Source of the DNA: Pseudomonas alkylphenolica
GTDB taxonomy: Bacteria; Pseudomonadota; Gammaproteobacteria; Pseudomonadales; Pseudomonadaceae
Assembly: GCF_004025535.1 (NCBI RefSeq)
Contig: NZ_QJRG01000047.1
Coordinates: 806,001 to 870,000 of the forward strand
Direction of reading: 5' to 3'
DNA length: 64,000 nucleotides
Positions 17,094 through 25,982 of this stretch are shown here, in pieces; the first letter of the stretch is position 1; each line of letters opens with the position of its first letter. The translations under genes were made by a program, and so were the position numbers. The notes under the pieces are model-generated. The model worked only from the letters and a program-made list of their open reading frames with translations. It did not search any database and had not been told where the DNA came from.

Positions 17094-18137
17094 ATGCTGG
17101 AATCGAACAAGCAAACCATGACCGCCGCTGTACTTCGTGAACTGGGCGGGCCGCTGAACCTTGAGCAGGTGCCGGTCCCGGTGCCGGGTATCGGCGAGAT
17201 TCTCATCAAGGTCGTGGCCTGCGGTGTGTGCCACAGCGATGTGCATGCCTGCGACGGCGACTGGCCGAGCCCGCCGAACCTGCCGCTGATTCCCGGTCAT
17301 GAAGTCACCGGGCACATCGCCGCGTTGGGCGAAGGGGTGAGCGGCTACGCCGTCGGCGACACCGTCGGTGTGCCGTGGATGTACAGCGCCTGTGGCGCTT
17401 GCGAGTACTGCCGCGCAGGGATGGAAACCATCTGCAAGCAAGGCGAGGCCACTGGTTACACCAAACCCGGAGGCTATGCCGAGTACATGATCGCGCCGGC
17501 GGCGTTTGTCGCTAAGGTGCCGGAAGGGGCCGATCTGTACGCGTTGGCACCGATCCTCTGCGCCGGGGTTACCACCTACCGGGGGCTGAAGCGTTCCGGG
17601 GCGCGTCCGGGGCAGTGGATGGCCGTAATCGGCATCGGTGGCCTGGGCCACGTTGCCGTGCAGTACGCCAAGGCCATGGGGCTGCGGGTGGTTGCCGTGG
17701 ATGTCAGCGACGAGAAACTGGAGCTGGCCCATCGCCTGGGTGCCGAGCGTGTGTACAACGTACTGAAAGACCCGGAAAGTGCCATTCACGCCGAGCTGGG
17801 CGGGGTGCACGGCGTGCTGGTGACAGCCACTTCGAACAAGGCCTTCGAGCTGGCAGTGAAATTGCTGCGTCCTGGCGGCACGGCGATCTACATTGGTCAG
17901 CCGGGCGGTGCGGCCGATGAGGTGCGCAGTTCCATCGACCGTATCGTCAACTGGGAACTGTCGATCCGCGGCTCCAACGTCGGCACCCGCCAAGACCTGC
18001 ATGAAGCCGTGGAGTTCGCTGCCAATGGCCTGGTCAAGGTTGAGGCGAGCCTGACCACCCTGGACGAAATCGGCGAAATCTTCGACCGGATTCGCCAAGG
18101 GACGGTGGTAGGCCGCAAAGTGTTGAAAATTTCCTGA
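17094..18137 (+). CDS. Zinc-dependent alcohol dehydrogenase (AdhP-type MDR)
   Basis: A 347-residue medium-chain dehydrogenase/reductase. The catalytic zinc ligands are in CGVCHSDVHACDGDW and PGHEVTGH. The structural zinc lobe shows the four cysteines of the CxxCxxCx7C pattern in CGACEYCRAGMETIC. The Rossmann motif is GIGGLGHVAVQYAKAMG. It should oxidise a primary alcohol to an aldehyde with NAD+. The aldehyde dehydrogenase gene follows after 55 bp, giving a complete alcohol-to-acid route. The natural alcohol is unknown. Confidence 0.93.
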   Translation: MLESNKQTMTAAVLRELGGPLNLEQVPVPVPGIGEILIKVVACGVCHSDVHACDGDWPSPPNLPLIPGHEVTGHIAALGEGVSGYAVGDTVGVPWMYSACGACEYCRAGMETICKQGEATGYTKPGGYAEYMIAPAAFVAKVPEGADLYALAPILCAGVTTYRGLKRSGARPGQWMAVIGIGGLGHVAVQYAKAMGLRVVAVDVSDEKLELAHRLGAERVYNVLKDPESAIHAELGGVHGVLVTATSNKAFELAVKLLRPGGTAIYIGQPGGAADEVRSSIDRIVNWELSIRGSNVGTRQDLHEAVEFAANGLVKVEASLTTLDEIGEIFDRIRQGTVVGRKVLKIS

Positions 18138-18192
18138 CCCCGGCGCGGTGGGGGCATAAAGGTCCACCGCGTTGTTTTTCTGGAGCGCAAGC

Positions 18193-19674
18193 ATGAATGC
18201 CGATACTCAGCTTTACATCAATGGCCACTGGGTGGACCCGATCAAGGGCGGGACCTTCGACACCCTCGACCCGAGCAATGAAACGCTGATCGCCAGGGTC
18301 GCCGCTGCCAGCGCCGCCGACGTTGACCTGGCCGTGCAGGCTGCCCGTGAGGCCTTTGATGAAGGGCCCTGGCCGCAGATGAGCGGTTCGGCCCGTGCCG
18401 CGGTGTTGCGCCGTATGGCGCAAGGCATCCGCGACCGGCAGCAAGAACTGGCCGAACTTGAAGTCCGCGACAATGGCAAGCCACTGCCCGAGGCGCTGTG
18501 GGACATCGGCGATACTGCAGGCTGCTTTGATTTCTATGCCGACCTTGCCGAAGGCCTGGACAGCGACCAGGAGCATGCTGTCGCGCTGGCCGATGAACGT
18601 TTCAGTGCGGTAGTGCGCAAAGAACCCGTTGGCGTCGCCGGCGCCATCATCCCGTGGAACTTCCCCATGCTCATGGCGGCCTGGAAAGTCGCGCCGGCCC
18701 TGGCGGCGGGTTGCTGCATGGTGCTCAAACCGTCCGAGCTGACGCCGATGAGCGCGCTGGAGCTGGCGCGTATCGCCGATGCCGCCGGGTTGCCGGCCGG
18801 GGTGTTGAACGTGTTGCCGGGCCTGGGCCAGGACGCCGGCGCGGCGCTGGCCGAGCACCCGGGGATCGACAAGCTGGCGTTCACCGGCAGCGTACCCACC
18901 GGCAGCCGTATCATGCAGGCGGCCGCCCGCGACATCAAAAACATCAGCCTGGAGCTGGGCGGCAAGTCGCCGTTCATCATCTTTGCCGACAGCGATATCG
19001 AAGCGGCCGTCGAATGGATCATGTTCGGCATTTTCTGGAACCAGGGCCAGGTGTGTTCCGCCACCTCGCGCGTGCTGGTCCAGCGCGAGCTGTATGCGCC
19101 GTTGCTTGAACGGCTTGAAGAAGAGGCTGCCAAGGTTCGCATCGGTCACGGCATGGACGAGGGCGTGCTGCTCGGGCCGCTGGTCAGCAAGGGGCAGTAC
19201 GACAAGGTACTCACCGCAATTACCGCCGGGCAGGAGGAGGGCGCTCGCCTGGTGTACGGTGGCGCGCGTCCGGCAGGCTTTGACAAGGGCTTCTACCTGC
19301 AGCCGACCATCTTTGCCGATGTGCCGCAAGACAGCTGGATCTGGCGTGAAGAAATCTTCGGCCCGGTGGTGTGCATCCGCGCGTTCGACGATGAGCTGGA
19401 GGCCGTGCGTTCTGCCAACAATTCGCGTTTCGGCCTGGCAGCGGCGGTGATGTCCAAGGACCTGACGCGCGCCGAGCGGGTCGCCCGCAAGCTGCGTGCC
19501 GGCATCGTCTGGATCAATTGCTCGCAACCCACCTTCACCGAAGTGCCCTGGGGCGGTTATAAGCAGAGCGGTATCGGCCGCGAGCTGGGCGAGTGGGGCT
19601 TGAACAACTACCTGGAGGTCAAGCAGATTACCCGCTATGACAGTGACCAGGCCTGGGGCTGGTACCTGAAATAA
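18193..19674 (+). CDS. NAD(P)+-dependent aldehyde dehydrogenase
   Basis: A 493-residue ALDH-superfamily enzyme of the betaine/aminoaldehyde type. The nucleotide-binding segment is PWNFPMLMAAWKVAPALAAG. The catalytic glutamate is in LELGGKSPF, and the nucleophile cysteine in NQGQVCSATSR. The C-terminal GGYKQSGIGRELGEWGLNNY is typical of the betaine aldehyde dehydrogenase branch. It oxidises the aldehyde made by the preceding alcohol dehydrogenase. The ATG at 18193 has GGAGCG upstream; the longer frame from 18172 does not. Confidence 0.93.
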   Translation: MNADTQLYINGHWVDPIKGGTFDTLDPSNETLIARVAAASAADVDLAVQAAREAFDEGPWPQMSGSARAAVLRRMAQGIRDRQQELAELEVRDNGKPLPEALWDIGDTAGCFDFYADLAEGLDSDQEHAVALADERFSAVVRKEPVGVAGAIIPWNFPMLMAAWKVAPALAAGCCMVLKPSELTPMSALELARIADAAGLPAGVLNVLPGLGQDAGAALAEHPGIDKLAFTGSVPTGSRIMQAAARDIKNISLELGGKSPFIIFADSDIEAAVEWIMFGIFWNQGQVCSATSRVLVQRELYAPLLERLEEEAAKVRIGHGMDEGVLLGPLVSKGQYDKVLTAITAGQEEGARLVYGGARPAGFDKGFYLQPTIFADVPQDSWIWREEIFGPVVCIRAFDDELEAVRSANNSRFGLAAAVMSKDLTRAERVARKLRAGIVWINCSQPTFTEVPWGGYKQSGIGRELGEWGLNNYLEVKQITRYDSDQAWGWYLK

Positions 19675-19702
19675 GCACTGGGGCGCAAGGAGGCTTGTCG
19701 AC

Positions 19703-20539
19703 ATGCAAATGCACCTGACTGACTGGACCCGCAGCGTCGTCGATGTGCTCGCGCACCCGCCCGGGCGCCAGCAACTGCAGGCGCTTGCCGCCTGGTTGCG
19801 GCGCCTGAGCATTACCGATCACTTCGTCCTGTTCGTCTACGAAGGCAGTTACCGCCCGTTGTCGCTGTTCGACACCTTCACCGACGAGCAGCGCTGCATC
19901 TTCATCGACGAGTACCAGACCGGCCCCTATCTGCTCGACCCGTTCTACCTGGCGGGTCATCCGGCGCAGTCGGAGGGGGTGTACAGCATGCGCCAGCTGG
20001 CGCCGGACCAGTTCTACAACAGCGAATACTTCCTGACCTATTACCACCACCTCGGCTTGTGCGAAGAGGTCGGGTTTTTCATCACCCTGAGGGCCGATAC
20101 CCATGCCGTGCTGTCGCTGATGCGCCGCCGCGGGCGCACGCGCTTTCATGAAGACGAGATCAGGCAGCTGGAAAGTGCCATGCCGGTGGTCAGCGCCGCC
20201 GTGCGCGCCGCCTGGGAGGCAAACAGCCTGGCGGCCGAGCGGCCCGTGGATGAACACGACCACCTGGTCCAGGAGGCGTTTGCCAACTTCGGTCGCGGTT
20301 TATTGACCGAGCGCGAGTGTGAAGTGGTCAGGCTGTTGCTGCAGGGACACTCCAGCCAATCGATTGCGCAGAAGCTGCGGATCAGCCCGGCGACAGTCAA
20401 GGTTCACCGCAAGAATCTTTATGAAAAACTGGAGATCGGCAGCCAGTCGGAGTTGCTGGCACTTTTTATCCAGGCGATCAAGGGGGAATCGTCCAGACGC
20501 CCTAGCAGCATGGCAGATCGAGACTATAGTAACGTCTAA
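19703..20539 (+). CDS. LuxR-family transcriptional regulator
   Basis: A 278-residue regulator with an N-terminal ligand-sensing region of about 200 residues (rich in aromatic residues, FVLFVYEGSYRPLSLFDTF; GPYLLDPFY) and a C-terminal LuxR helix-turn-helix at about 205-265 (LLTERECEVVRLLLQGHSSQ, then ISPATVKVHRKNLYEKL). There is no receiver domain. It starts 28 bp after the aldehyde dehydrogenase on the same strand and is probably the local regulator of the permease/ADH/ALDH unit, responding to the substrate or its acid product. Confidence 0.9.
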   Translation: MQMHLTDWTRSVVDVLAHPPGRQQLQALAAWLRRLSITDHFVLFVYEGSYRPLSLFDTFTDEQRCIFIDEYQTGPYLLDPFYLAGHPAQSEGVYSMRQLAPDQFYNSEYFLTYYHHLGLCEEVGFFITLRADTHAVLSLMRRRGRTRFHEDEIRQLESAMPVVSAAVRAAWEANSLAAERPVDEHDHLVQEAFANFGRGLLTERECEVVRLLLQGHSSQSIAQKLRISPATVKVHRKNLYEKLEIGSQSELLALFIQAIKGESSRRPSSMADRDYSNV

Positions 20540-20562
20540 AAAACGGGGTCAGGGATGCTGCT

Positions 20563-21933
20563 ATGTCTACGATAGAGTTGTCGTCACCGCAGAGCCTTCG
20601 CAGGCGTGTTATCTGGGCCGGGGCGTTGAATATCGGGTCTATCCTGGCTTCTCAGGTGATACGCCTGGGCGGTAACCTGGTCATCACCCGTTTGCTGATA
20701 CCGGAAATGTTTGGCCTGATGGCCATCGCCACCGCTGTGTCGGTGTTGTTGTTATTGCTATCCGATGTCGGTTTGCGACAGAACGTCATCCAGAGTGCGC
20801 GTGGCGACGATCCGGTGTTCCTCAACACCATCTGGACCGTGCAGATCATTCGCGGCTTTACCCTGTTTATCGTGATGCAGCTGGTGGCACTCGGCTCCTG
20901 GGTCACCCAGCAGATGGAGCTGTGGCCCGCCCATTCCACCTATGCCGACCCGCAGCTGCCGCTGGTGCTGGCGGTCACCGGGTTCTTTGCCATTCTGTAC
21001 GCCTTTCAGTCGACGAATATCGACGTGGCCATCCGTCTGTTCCAGCAGAAGCGGGTGGTGCTCGCCGAGCTGATTTCGCAAATTGCCGGGCTGGTGGTGA
21101 TGCTGGTGGCCGGCTACCTGACCCGCTCCATCTGGTCGATGGTGGCCTCGGGGCTGGTCAGCACCCTGGTGCTTACCGTGCTCAGCCACACCATGTTCCA
21201 GGGCCCGAGAAACCGCGTGCAGTGGGACCGGGAAGCCTTTCGCGAGATTTTCAACTACGGCCGCTGGATCCTGCTGTCGTCGGCGGTAGGGGTGCTGGCC
21301 ATGCAGGGCGACCGGATCTGGTTCGGCGGCACCATGACCGTGGCCGAGCTTGGCGTGTACTCCATCGCCGTGGGCATTCTGCTGGCGATCCAGACCAGCC
21401 TGCTGCGCCTGGCCGGGGCCGTCGCGTTGCCTGCTTTCAGTGAAGCGGCGCGCAGCGGCGACATGGACCGGCTGCGCAACCTGTACTTTCGCTTCCGCTT
21501 GCTGTTCGACTTCGTCTCGCTGTTCGCCTGCGGCTTTTTGCTCACCGCCAGCCCGTTGATCATCAGTTGGCTGTACGACGCGCGGTATGCCGGCGCCGGT
21601 GAGATGATGGCGATCCTCTCGTTGTCGTTCTTTACCTTGCGCTACAGCCTCACCCAGCAGATCTGGATGGCCCTCGGGCTGACCAAGTACATGGCCATGG
21701 ACAACATCATCCGCGTGGTGGCGTTGTTCACCCTGTTGCCGTTGTTGCTGGCCATCGGCGGCGTGACCTGGGGGCTTTGGGGCGTGGCCCTGCATACCTA
21801 CTTCACGCTGTTCCTGATCTTCAAGGTCAGTCACCAGTTGGGCATGCTGAGCATCAAACGTGAACTGGTGGTGCTGCCCTTTATGGTGCTCGGTGCCTTG
21901 GCCGGGGAGTTTGTAACCCGACTTTTTGCCTGA
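20563..21933 (+). CDS. Oligosaccharide flippase (Wzx / MOP superfamily)
   Basis: A 456-residue inner-membrane protein with about 12 hydrophobic helices, of the polysaccharide transporter family within the MOP superfamily. Such proteins flip undecaprenyl-linked oligosaccharides across the inner membrane. The N-terminus (GALNIGSILASQVIRLGGNLVIT) and the helix-loop VSVLLLLLSDVGLRQNVIQS are typical. The GT25 gene lies downstream after 33 bp. It starts 23 bp after the LuxR gene, which is probably chance proximity. The other oligosaccharide assembly genes are not adjacent, so it is a small orphan unit. Confidence 0.88.
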   Translation: MSTIELSSPQSLRRRVIWAGALNIGSILASQVIRLGGNLVITRLLIPEMFGLMAIATAVSVLLLLLSDVGLRQNVIQSARGDDPVFLNTIWTVQIIRGFTLFIVMQLVALGSWVTQQMELWPAHSTYADPQLPLVLAVTGFFAILYAFQSTNIDVAIRLFQQKRVVLAELISQIAGLVVMLVAGYLTRSIWSMVASGLVSTLVLTVLSHTMFQGPRNRVQWDREAFREIFNYGRWILLSSAVGVLAMQGDRIWFGGTMTVAELGVYSIAVGILLAIQTSLLRLAGAVALPAFSEAARSGDMDRLRNLYFRFRLLFDFVSLFACGFLLTASPLIISWLYDARYAGAGEMMAILSLSFFTLRYSLTQQIWMALGLTKYMAMDNIIRVVALFTLLPLLLAIGGVTWGLWGVALHTYFTLFLIFKVSHQLGMLSIKRELVVLPFMVLGALAGEFVTRLFA

Positions 21934-21966
21934 ATGTGGGCTAATGGGCGTCAGAGGACCTGGCAC

Positions 21967-22683
21967 ATGAATGTGATCGATTATTTTGATCGGGCAAGAA
22001 TCATCAACATGGCGTCACGCAAGGACCGCCGGTTGGAAACCGAAGAAGAGTTCGCACGCAACGGCTTTCGCATTGACGATGAAAAAACCGGCTTCTTCAA
22101 GGCGATTACGGTCAGTGAAGGCAAAGGCTTCCCGAGCATCGGCGTTCGTGGCTGCTTTTTAAGCCACTTGGGGGTGCTGGAAGAAGCCATGCGCGTGAAC
22201 GCGAAAAACGTCCTGGTCATGGAGGACGATATCCAGTTCTCCAAGGCCATCGCCGAACATGGCCGCAAGGCTGTCGAGTCGTTGCAAGGGATGGAGTGGG
22301 ACGTCCTGTATTTCGGGCATCCGTTTGATGTCGACTCAAATTCACCCGGCTGGAAGCAAGTCGACCGGCCGATTCACCTTACGCATTTCTATGCGATCAA
22401 TGCCCGGTGCTTCGAGACCCTGAGGGATTTCCTGGTGCTGGTGAAGGAGCGTCCACCTGGGCATCCTGACGGGGGTTCGATGCATTTTGACGCTGCGCTC
22501 AATACCTTGATTCACAAGAACAAGGATATTGCGGCGTATTACTTCACCTGGAACCTGGGCTACCAGCGCCCGTCGCGCACCGACCTGCACGACCTGTCCA
22601 TCCTCGACCGGCTGATGTTCCTGCGCCCGCTCATGGACATGCTCAGAAGGGTAAAAGCCAAACGCCTGAGAGTGACGCGATAA
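21967..22683 (+). CDS. Glycosyltransferase family 25 (LPS-type)
   Basis: A 238-residue GT25 enzyme, the family of LPS/LOS beta-galactosyl- or glucosyltransferases. Visible hallmarks are RIINMASRKDRRLETEEEF at the N-terminus, IGVRGCFLSHLGVLEEAM in the middle, and the acidic VMEDDIQF (DxD-like) metal/nucleotide site. There is no signal peptide. The ATG at 21967 removes an 11-residue extension without family similarity. It is probably co-transcribed with the flippase and modifies a surface glycan. Confidence 0.87.
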   Translation: MNVIDYFDRARIINMASRKDRRLETEEEFARNGFRIDDEKTGFFKAITVSEGKGFPSIGVRGCFLSHLGVLEEAMRVNAKNVLVMEDDIQFSKAIAEHGRKAVESLQGMEWDVLYFGHPFDVDSNSPGWKQVDRPIHLTHFYAINARCFETLRDFLVLVKERPPGHPDGGSMHFDAALNTLIHKNKDIAAYYFTWNLGYQRPSRTDLHDLSILDRLMFLRPLMDMLRRVKAKRLRVTR

Positions 22684-22686
22684 TCG

Positions 22687-22756
22687 CTTTCGCGGGTAAA
22701 CCCGCTCCCACAGGGGACAAATGCAATCCTTGTGGGAGCGGGTTTACCCGCGAAAG
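22687..22756. repeat. Inverted pair of REP elements / bidirectional terminator
   Basis: Two nearly identical 28-29 bp units face each other (left arm 22687-22714, right arm 22728-22756, a single extra T). Each has the Pseudomonas core GGGAGCGGGTTTACCCGCGA. The pair sits between the convergent GT25 gene and the Tsx-like porin gene and can form one long hairpin that ends transcripts from both sides. Confidence 0.85.
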
Positions 22757-22758
22757 GG

Positions 22759-23550
22759 TCAGAAGTGGGCCTTGATCAGCAAGCTGATGGCGCTCTGGTC
22801 GGTGCCGCCGAGAATTTCCGAGCCCACGAAGCCGTCGTCATCGATCCCGTACTTGTTACTCCAGTAGTCGTACTCGACCCCGACATATACCTTCTTGCCG
22901 TAGCCGAACGCCTTGGCCACGTCGTACTTGATCTGCGGGTTGAAGTGCAGGTTGGCGTGGTAGCTCTTGTCATTGTCCACCACCCAGTCCATGAAACCGT
23001 CGATCACCAGGTCCGAGTTGCCGACCGGGATGGTGTAGCTCCACACCGGGGTAATCTGCCAGACATTGTTGCCGTCACGTTTGCCGTCTGGCGTGCGCAG
23101 GTAGGTGTTGAGCTGGAAGTAGTCGAAACCCGGAATGTTCAGGTCAACCGCCGGGCCGATCAGGTACGCCTCGACATCGTCCTCGCCAAACTCATAGGTG
23201 GTGGACAGCAGCACGTCCTTGATCGGCCCATAGGAGAAATTGGTGCCGGTCAGCTTGCTCAGGGAAAACCGCGGGCTGAACTCGCCGTAAAAGGTGTGGC
23301 CATCGCCAGCGCCGTTGGTGGCGTCGGTGTTGTACTTGATGCCGTCCACGAACATGAACAGGTCACCAAAGCTCCAGCCGCTGGCGTGCTCGAACGTCAC
23401 GGTTTGCTGCTTGGGAGGATCGACGGTGAAGTCGATGCCGTTCAGGTAGGTCAGGCTGTTGTCCTGCCATTGCAGCAGGTCGCCGGCTTGGCTGTGCTGG
23501 GCGGCAAACAGGCTGCCGAGCAGCAGTAGCGAGGGGGTGGTGCACTTCAT
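22759..23550 (-). CDS. Tsx-like nucleoside-specific outer-membrane channel
   Basis: A 263-residue outer-membrane beta-barrel resembling the nucleoside-specific channel-forming Tsx family. The signal peptide is residues 1-23 (MKCTTPSLLLLGSLFAAQHS, then QA before GDLLQW). Family-like features are the N-terminal WQDNSLTYLNGIDF, the FGDLFMFVDGIKY segment and the C-terminal strand SAISLLIKAHF ending in Phe. The ATG at 23550 is supported by AGGAG seven bases upstream; upstream in-frame starts are less likely. It is the last gene of the nucleoside-type uptake operon and would let the substrate into the periplasm for the BMP-type binding protein. Confidence 0.82.
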   Translation of the reverse strand: MKCTTPSLLLLGSLFAAQHSQAGDLLQWQDNSLTYLNGIDFTVDPPKQQTVTFEHASGWSFGDLFMFVDGIKYNTDATNGAGDGHTFYGEFSPRFSLSKLTGTNFSYGPIKDVLLSTTYEFGEDDVEAYLIGPAVDLNIPGFDYFQLNTYLRTPDGKRDGNNVWQITPVWSYTIPVGNSDLVIDGFMDWVVDNDKSYHANLHFNPQIKYDVAKAFGYGKKVYVGVEYDYWSNKYGIDDDGFVGSEILGGTDQSAISLLIKAHF

Positions 23551-23642
23551 TAACGCGCTCCTGATCATGGGGGTAGGTTTCTCTGAACCTGTCGTGTTGG
23601 TCAATTGGTGCAGTGCTGCGCCAATCTGTGGTGTGCCTTGAC

Positions 23643-24608
23643 TCAGGCATCTACTTCTTCGCGGCGGTAGGCGTAGGTCTCGGCAAAGCGTGAGAGCATG
23701 TAGTCGCTGCAGGAGATCGGCGCGTACTTGGCGGGGTATTCAGGGCTCTGGCAGCCGGGCAGGCAGCTGATCTCGGTGTCCGGGTGCGGTTCGGCAAAAA
23801 ACGGCATGGAATAGCGGTCGATCCCCAACGGGCTGACCACCCGGTGCGGGGTGGACTTGTAGCGATCGTTGCTCCAGCGCGCCATCATGTCGCCGATGTT
23901 CACCACATAGGTGTCGGCAATCGGCGGCGCGTCGATCCATTCACCACGCACATCCTGCACCTGCAGGCCGCCGGTGGCGTCCTGGTACAGCAGGGTGATG
24001 CAGCCGTAGTCGGTGTGCGCGCCAGCACCCTGTTGCTCGGCGCTGCTGGCGGTCTGGCGGGGCGGGTAATGGATCATGCGCAGCACGCTGATCGGGTCGG
24101 CAAAACGCCGGTCGAAGAAGTCTTCTTCAATCCCCAGGGCCAGGGCCATTGCGCGCAGCAGGGTCAACGACAGCGCGTGCATATCCTCGTAGTGGCGTTG
24201 CATCAGCGCCTCCCAGCCGGGAATGTCCGGGTGCAGGTTAGGCCCGCGCAAGGGTTTGCCGGCCTGGACGTCGGGGTGCTCGCCGGCCAGGTGAAAACCC
24301 ATGTCGAAGGTTTCTTTCAGGTCGCTCGGTTTGCTCGGGTCAAGTTGCTCGGTGGCGATGGCGCCGTAGCCGCGGTGGTGGGCCGTGCGGGTAATGTCGA
24401 TGCGCAGTTTTTCTTCGGCCGGGCGGGCGAAGAAGTCCTCGGCGGCGGCCTTCAATTCGGCGATGCGCGAGGGCGCAATCGGGTGGCCCTTGATGTAGTA
24501 AAACCCCCACTCACGGCAGGCATGGTCAATCTGCTGGGCAACGACCATCCAGGCGTCGGGGTCGTTGGCGTAGAGCGGGGCGATATCGATGATCGGCAGT
24601 GTCTTCAT
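23643..24608 (-). CDS. 2-oxoglutarate/Fe(II)-dependent oxygenase (isopenicillin N synthase-like)
   Basis: A 321-residue non-heme iron oxygenase of the IPNS/2OG-FeII family. The iron triad is His198-x-Asp200 (HTDYGCITLL) and His255 (STPHRVV). Arg265 and Ser267 (DRYSMPF) form the 2-oxoglutarate-binding RxS. The N-terminal DIOX_N domain begins LPIIDIAPLY, with GFYYIKGHPI as its usual helix-strand. It lies 88 bp after the binding-protein gene of a nucleoside/purine-type ABC transporter and 92 bp before the Tsx-like gene, all on one strand. It probably hydroxylates an imported purine, nucleoside or related base, but the substrate is not known. Confidence 0.88.
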   Translation of the reverse strand: MKTLPIIDIAPLYANDPDAWMVVAQQIDHACREWGFYYIKGHPIAPSRIAELKAAAEDFFARPAEEKLRIDITRTAHHRGYGAIATEQLDPSKPSDLKETFDMGFHLAGEHPDVQAGKPLRGPNLHPDIPGWEALMQRHYEDMHALSLTLLRAMALALGIEEDFFDRRFADPISVLRMIHYPPRQTASSAEQQGAGAHTDYGCITLLYQDATGGLQVQDVRGEWIDAPPIADTYVVNIGDMMARWSNDRYKSTPHRVVSPLGIDRYSMPFFAEPHPDTEISCLPGCQSPEYPAKYAPISCSDYMLSRFAETYAYRREEVDA

Positions 24609-24696
24609 GGTTGCTCCTGGTGGGGGCAGGTGCTGCGAGTCTTCTCGTACCCAGGGCAGCGGAAAGGGCGCCGACGGGGCGCCCGGATAACAGGGT

Positions 24697-25779
24697 TTAC
24701 TGCGGCAGTTGGGCGCTGATGCCTTTGACGTAGTAGTTCATGCCGGCCAGTTCGGCGTTGCTGGCCACGCTGCCGGCGGCAATGCGCACATCGCCTTTCT
24801 GGTCGAGGATCGGGCCGGCGAAGGGATGGAACGAGCCGTCCTTGATGCCCGCGATGATCTGCTCGGCCTCGGTCTTGACCTCGGCCGGTACCAGCGGGCT
24901 GATCGGCAGTTCGATCGTGCCTTCGGCCAGCCCGCCCCAGTAATCCTGGGATTTCCAGTTGCCATCGATCACTGCCTGGGTACTGCGGATGTAGTGCGGG
25001 CCCCAGTTATTGACGATGGACGTCAGCACGGCCTTCGGACCGAAGTGCGCCATGTCCGAGGCATAGCCGATGGCATAGACGCCACGACGTTCGGCTGTCT
25101 GGATCGGTGCCGGGCTGTCGGTGTGCTGGAACACCACGTCGACGCCCTGGTCGATCAGGGCGTTGGCGGCGTCGGCTTCTTTGCCCGGGTCGAACCAGGA
25201 GTTGACCCACACCACCTTGATTTCAGTACCCGGGTTGTACTTGTCCAGGGCCAGCTGGATGGCGTTGATGTCGCGGATCACTTCCGGGATCGGGAAGGAG
25301 GCGATGTAGCCGATCTTCTTGCTCTTGGTCATCTTGGCGGCAAGAAAGCCACCCACGTAGCGCCCTTCATACGAGGTCGACAGGTAGGTGCCGAGGTTCT
25401 TGTCCTGCTTGTAGCCGGTGGCGTGCTCGAAGGTGGCCTTGGGGAATTGCTTGGCGACCTTGGCGGTCGGGTTCATGTAGCCGAACGAGGTGGTGAACAC
25501 CAGGTCGTAGCCGCCCTTGGCCATGTTGCGGATCACCCGTTCGGCGTCGGCGCCCTCGGCCACGTTCTCGACGAAGCTGGTCTGGACCTTGTCACCGAAC
25601 TGCTTGATCAGCGCCTGGCGGCCTTGCTCGTGCTGGTAGGTCCAGCCGTGGTCACCGATCGGGCCGATGTAGACGAAACCGACCTTGAGCGGGTCGGCGG
25701 CGTGGGCGCCAAGGGTGGCGGTGAGGCCAATGGCCGCGGCGACACCGAGTACCAGACGCTTGAGGGAAGGGATGGACAT
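24697..25779 (-). CDS. BMP-family ABC transporter substrate-binding protein
   Basis: A 360-residue periplasmic protein of the basic membrane protein (PnrA/Med) family, which binds nucleosides or purines for ABC import. The Sec signal peptide is residues 1-28 (LGVAAAIGLTATLGAHA before ADPLKVG). There is no lipobox cysteine, so it is probably soluble. Family landmarks are VGFVYIGPIGDHGWTYQHEQ, GYDLVFTTSFGYMNP and the STSYEGRYVGGFLA block. The longer open frame to 26268 is unsupported; the ATG at 25779 gives a clean signal peptide. It follows two permeases and an ATPase on the same strand. Confidence 0.92.
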   Translation of the reverse strand: MSIPSLKRLVLGVAAAIGLTATLGAHAADPLKVGFVYIGPIGDHGWTYQHEQGRQALIKQFGDKVQTSFVENVAEGADAERVIRNMAKGGYDLVFTTSFGYMNPTAKVAKQFPKATFEHATGYKQDKNLGTYLSTSYEGRYVGGFLAAKMTKSKKIGYIASFPIPEVIRDINAIQLALDKYNPGTEIKVVWVNSWFDPGKEADAANALIDQGVDVVFQHTDSPAPIQTAERRGVYAIGYASDMAHFGPKAVLTSIVNNWGPHYIRSTQAVIDGNWKSQDYWGGLAEGTIELPISPLVPAEVKTEAEQIIAGIKDGSFHPFAGPILDQKGDVRIAAGSVASNAELAGMNYYVKGISAQLPQ

Positions 25780-25982
25780 AAGGGTGGGGCTCCGTGTGGG
25801 TCGTGTTGTTCTTCTGGGCCGAAGGTGGCGATAGCCGTGTTGCAAAAAATTGACCAACAGGACAACAAGTCGAAAAATTGCGGCAACCCGCATGAAACCT
25901 GCGGGTTGCCGGGGCAATAAGTTGTCGAGGTGGTCAATAAACGCGCACGCAACGCGCTGCGCGGATGAAACTGGTGCAGGCC

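Noticed and set aside
22687..22756. CRISPR-like repeat
   Set aside because: Only two inverted units with REP core and no direct repeat-spacer pattern.
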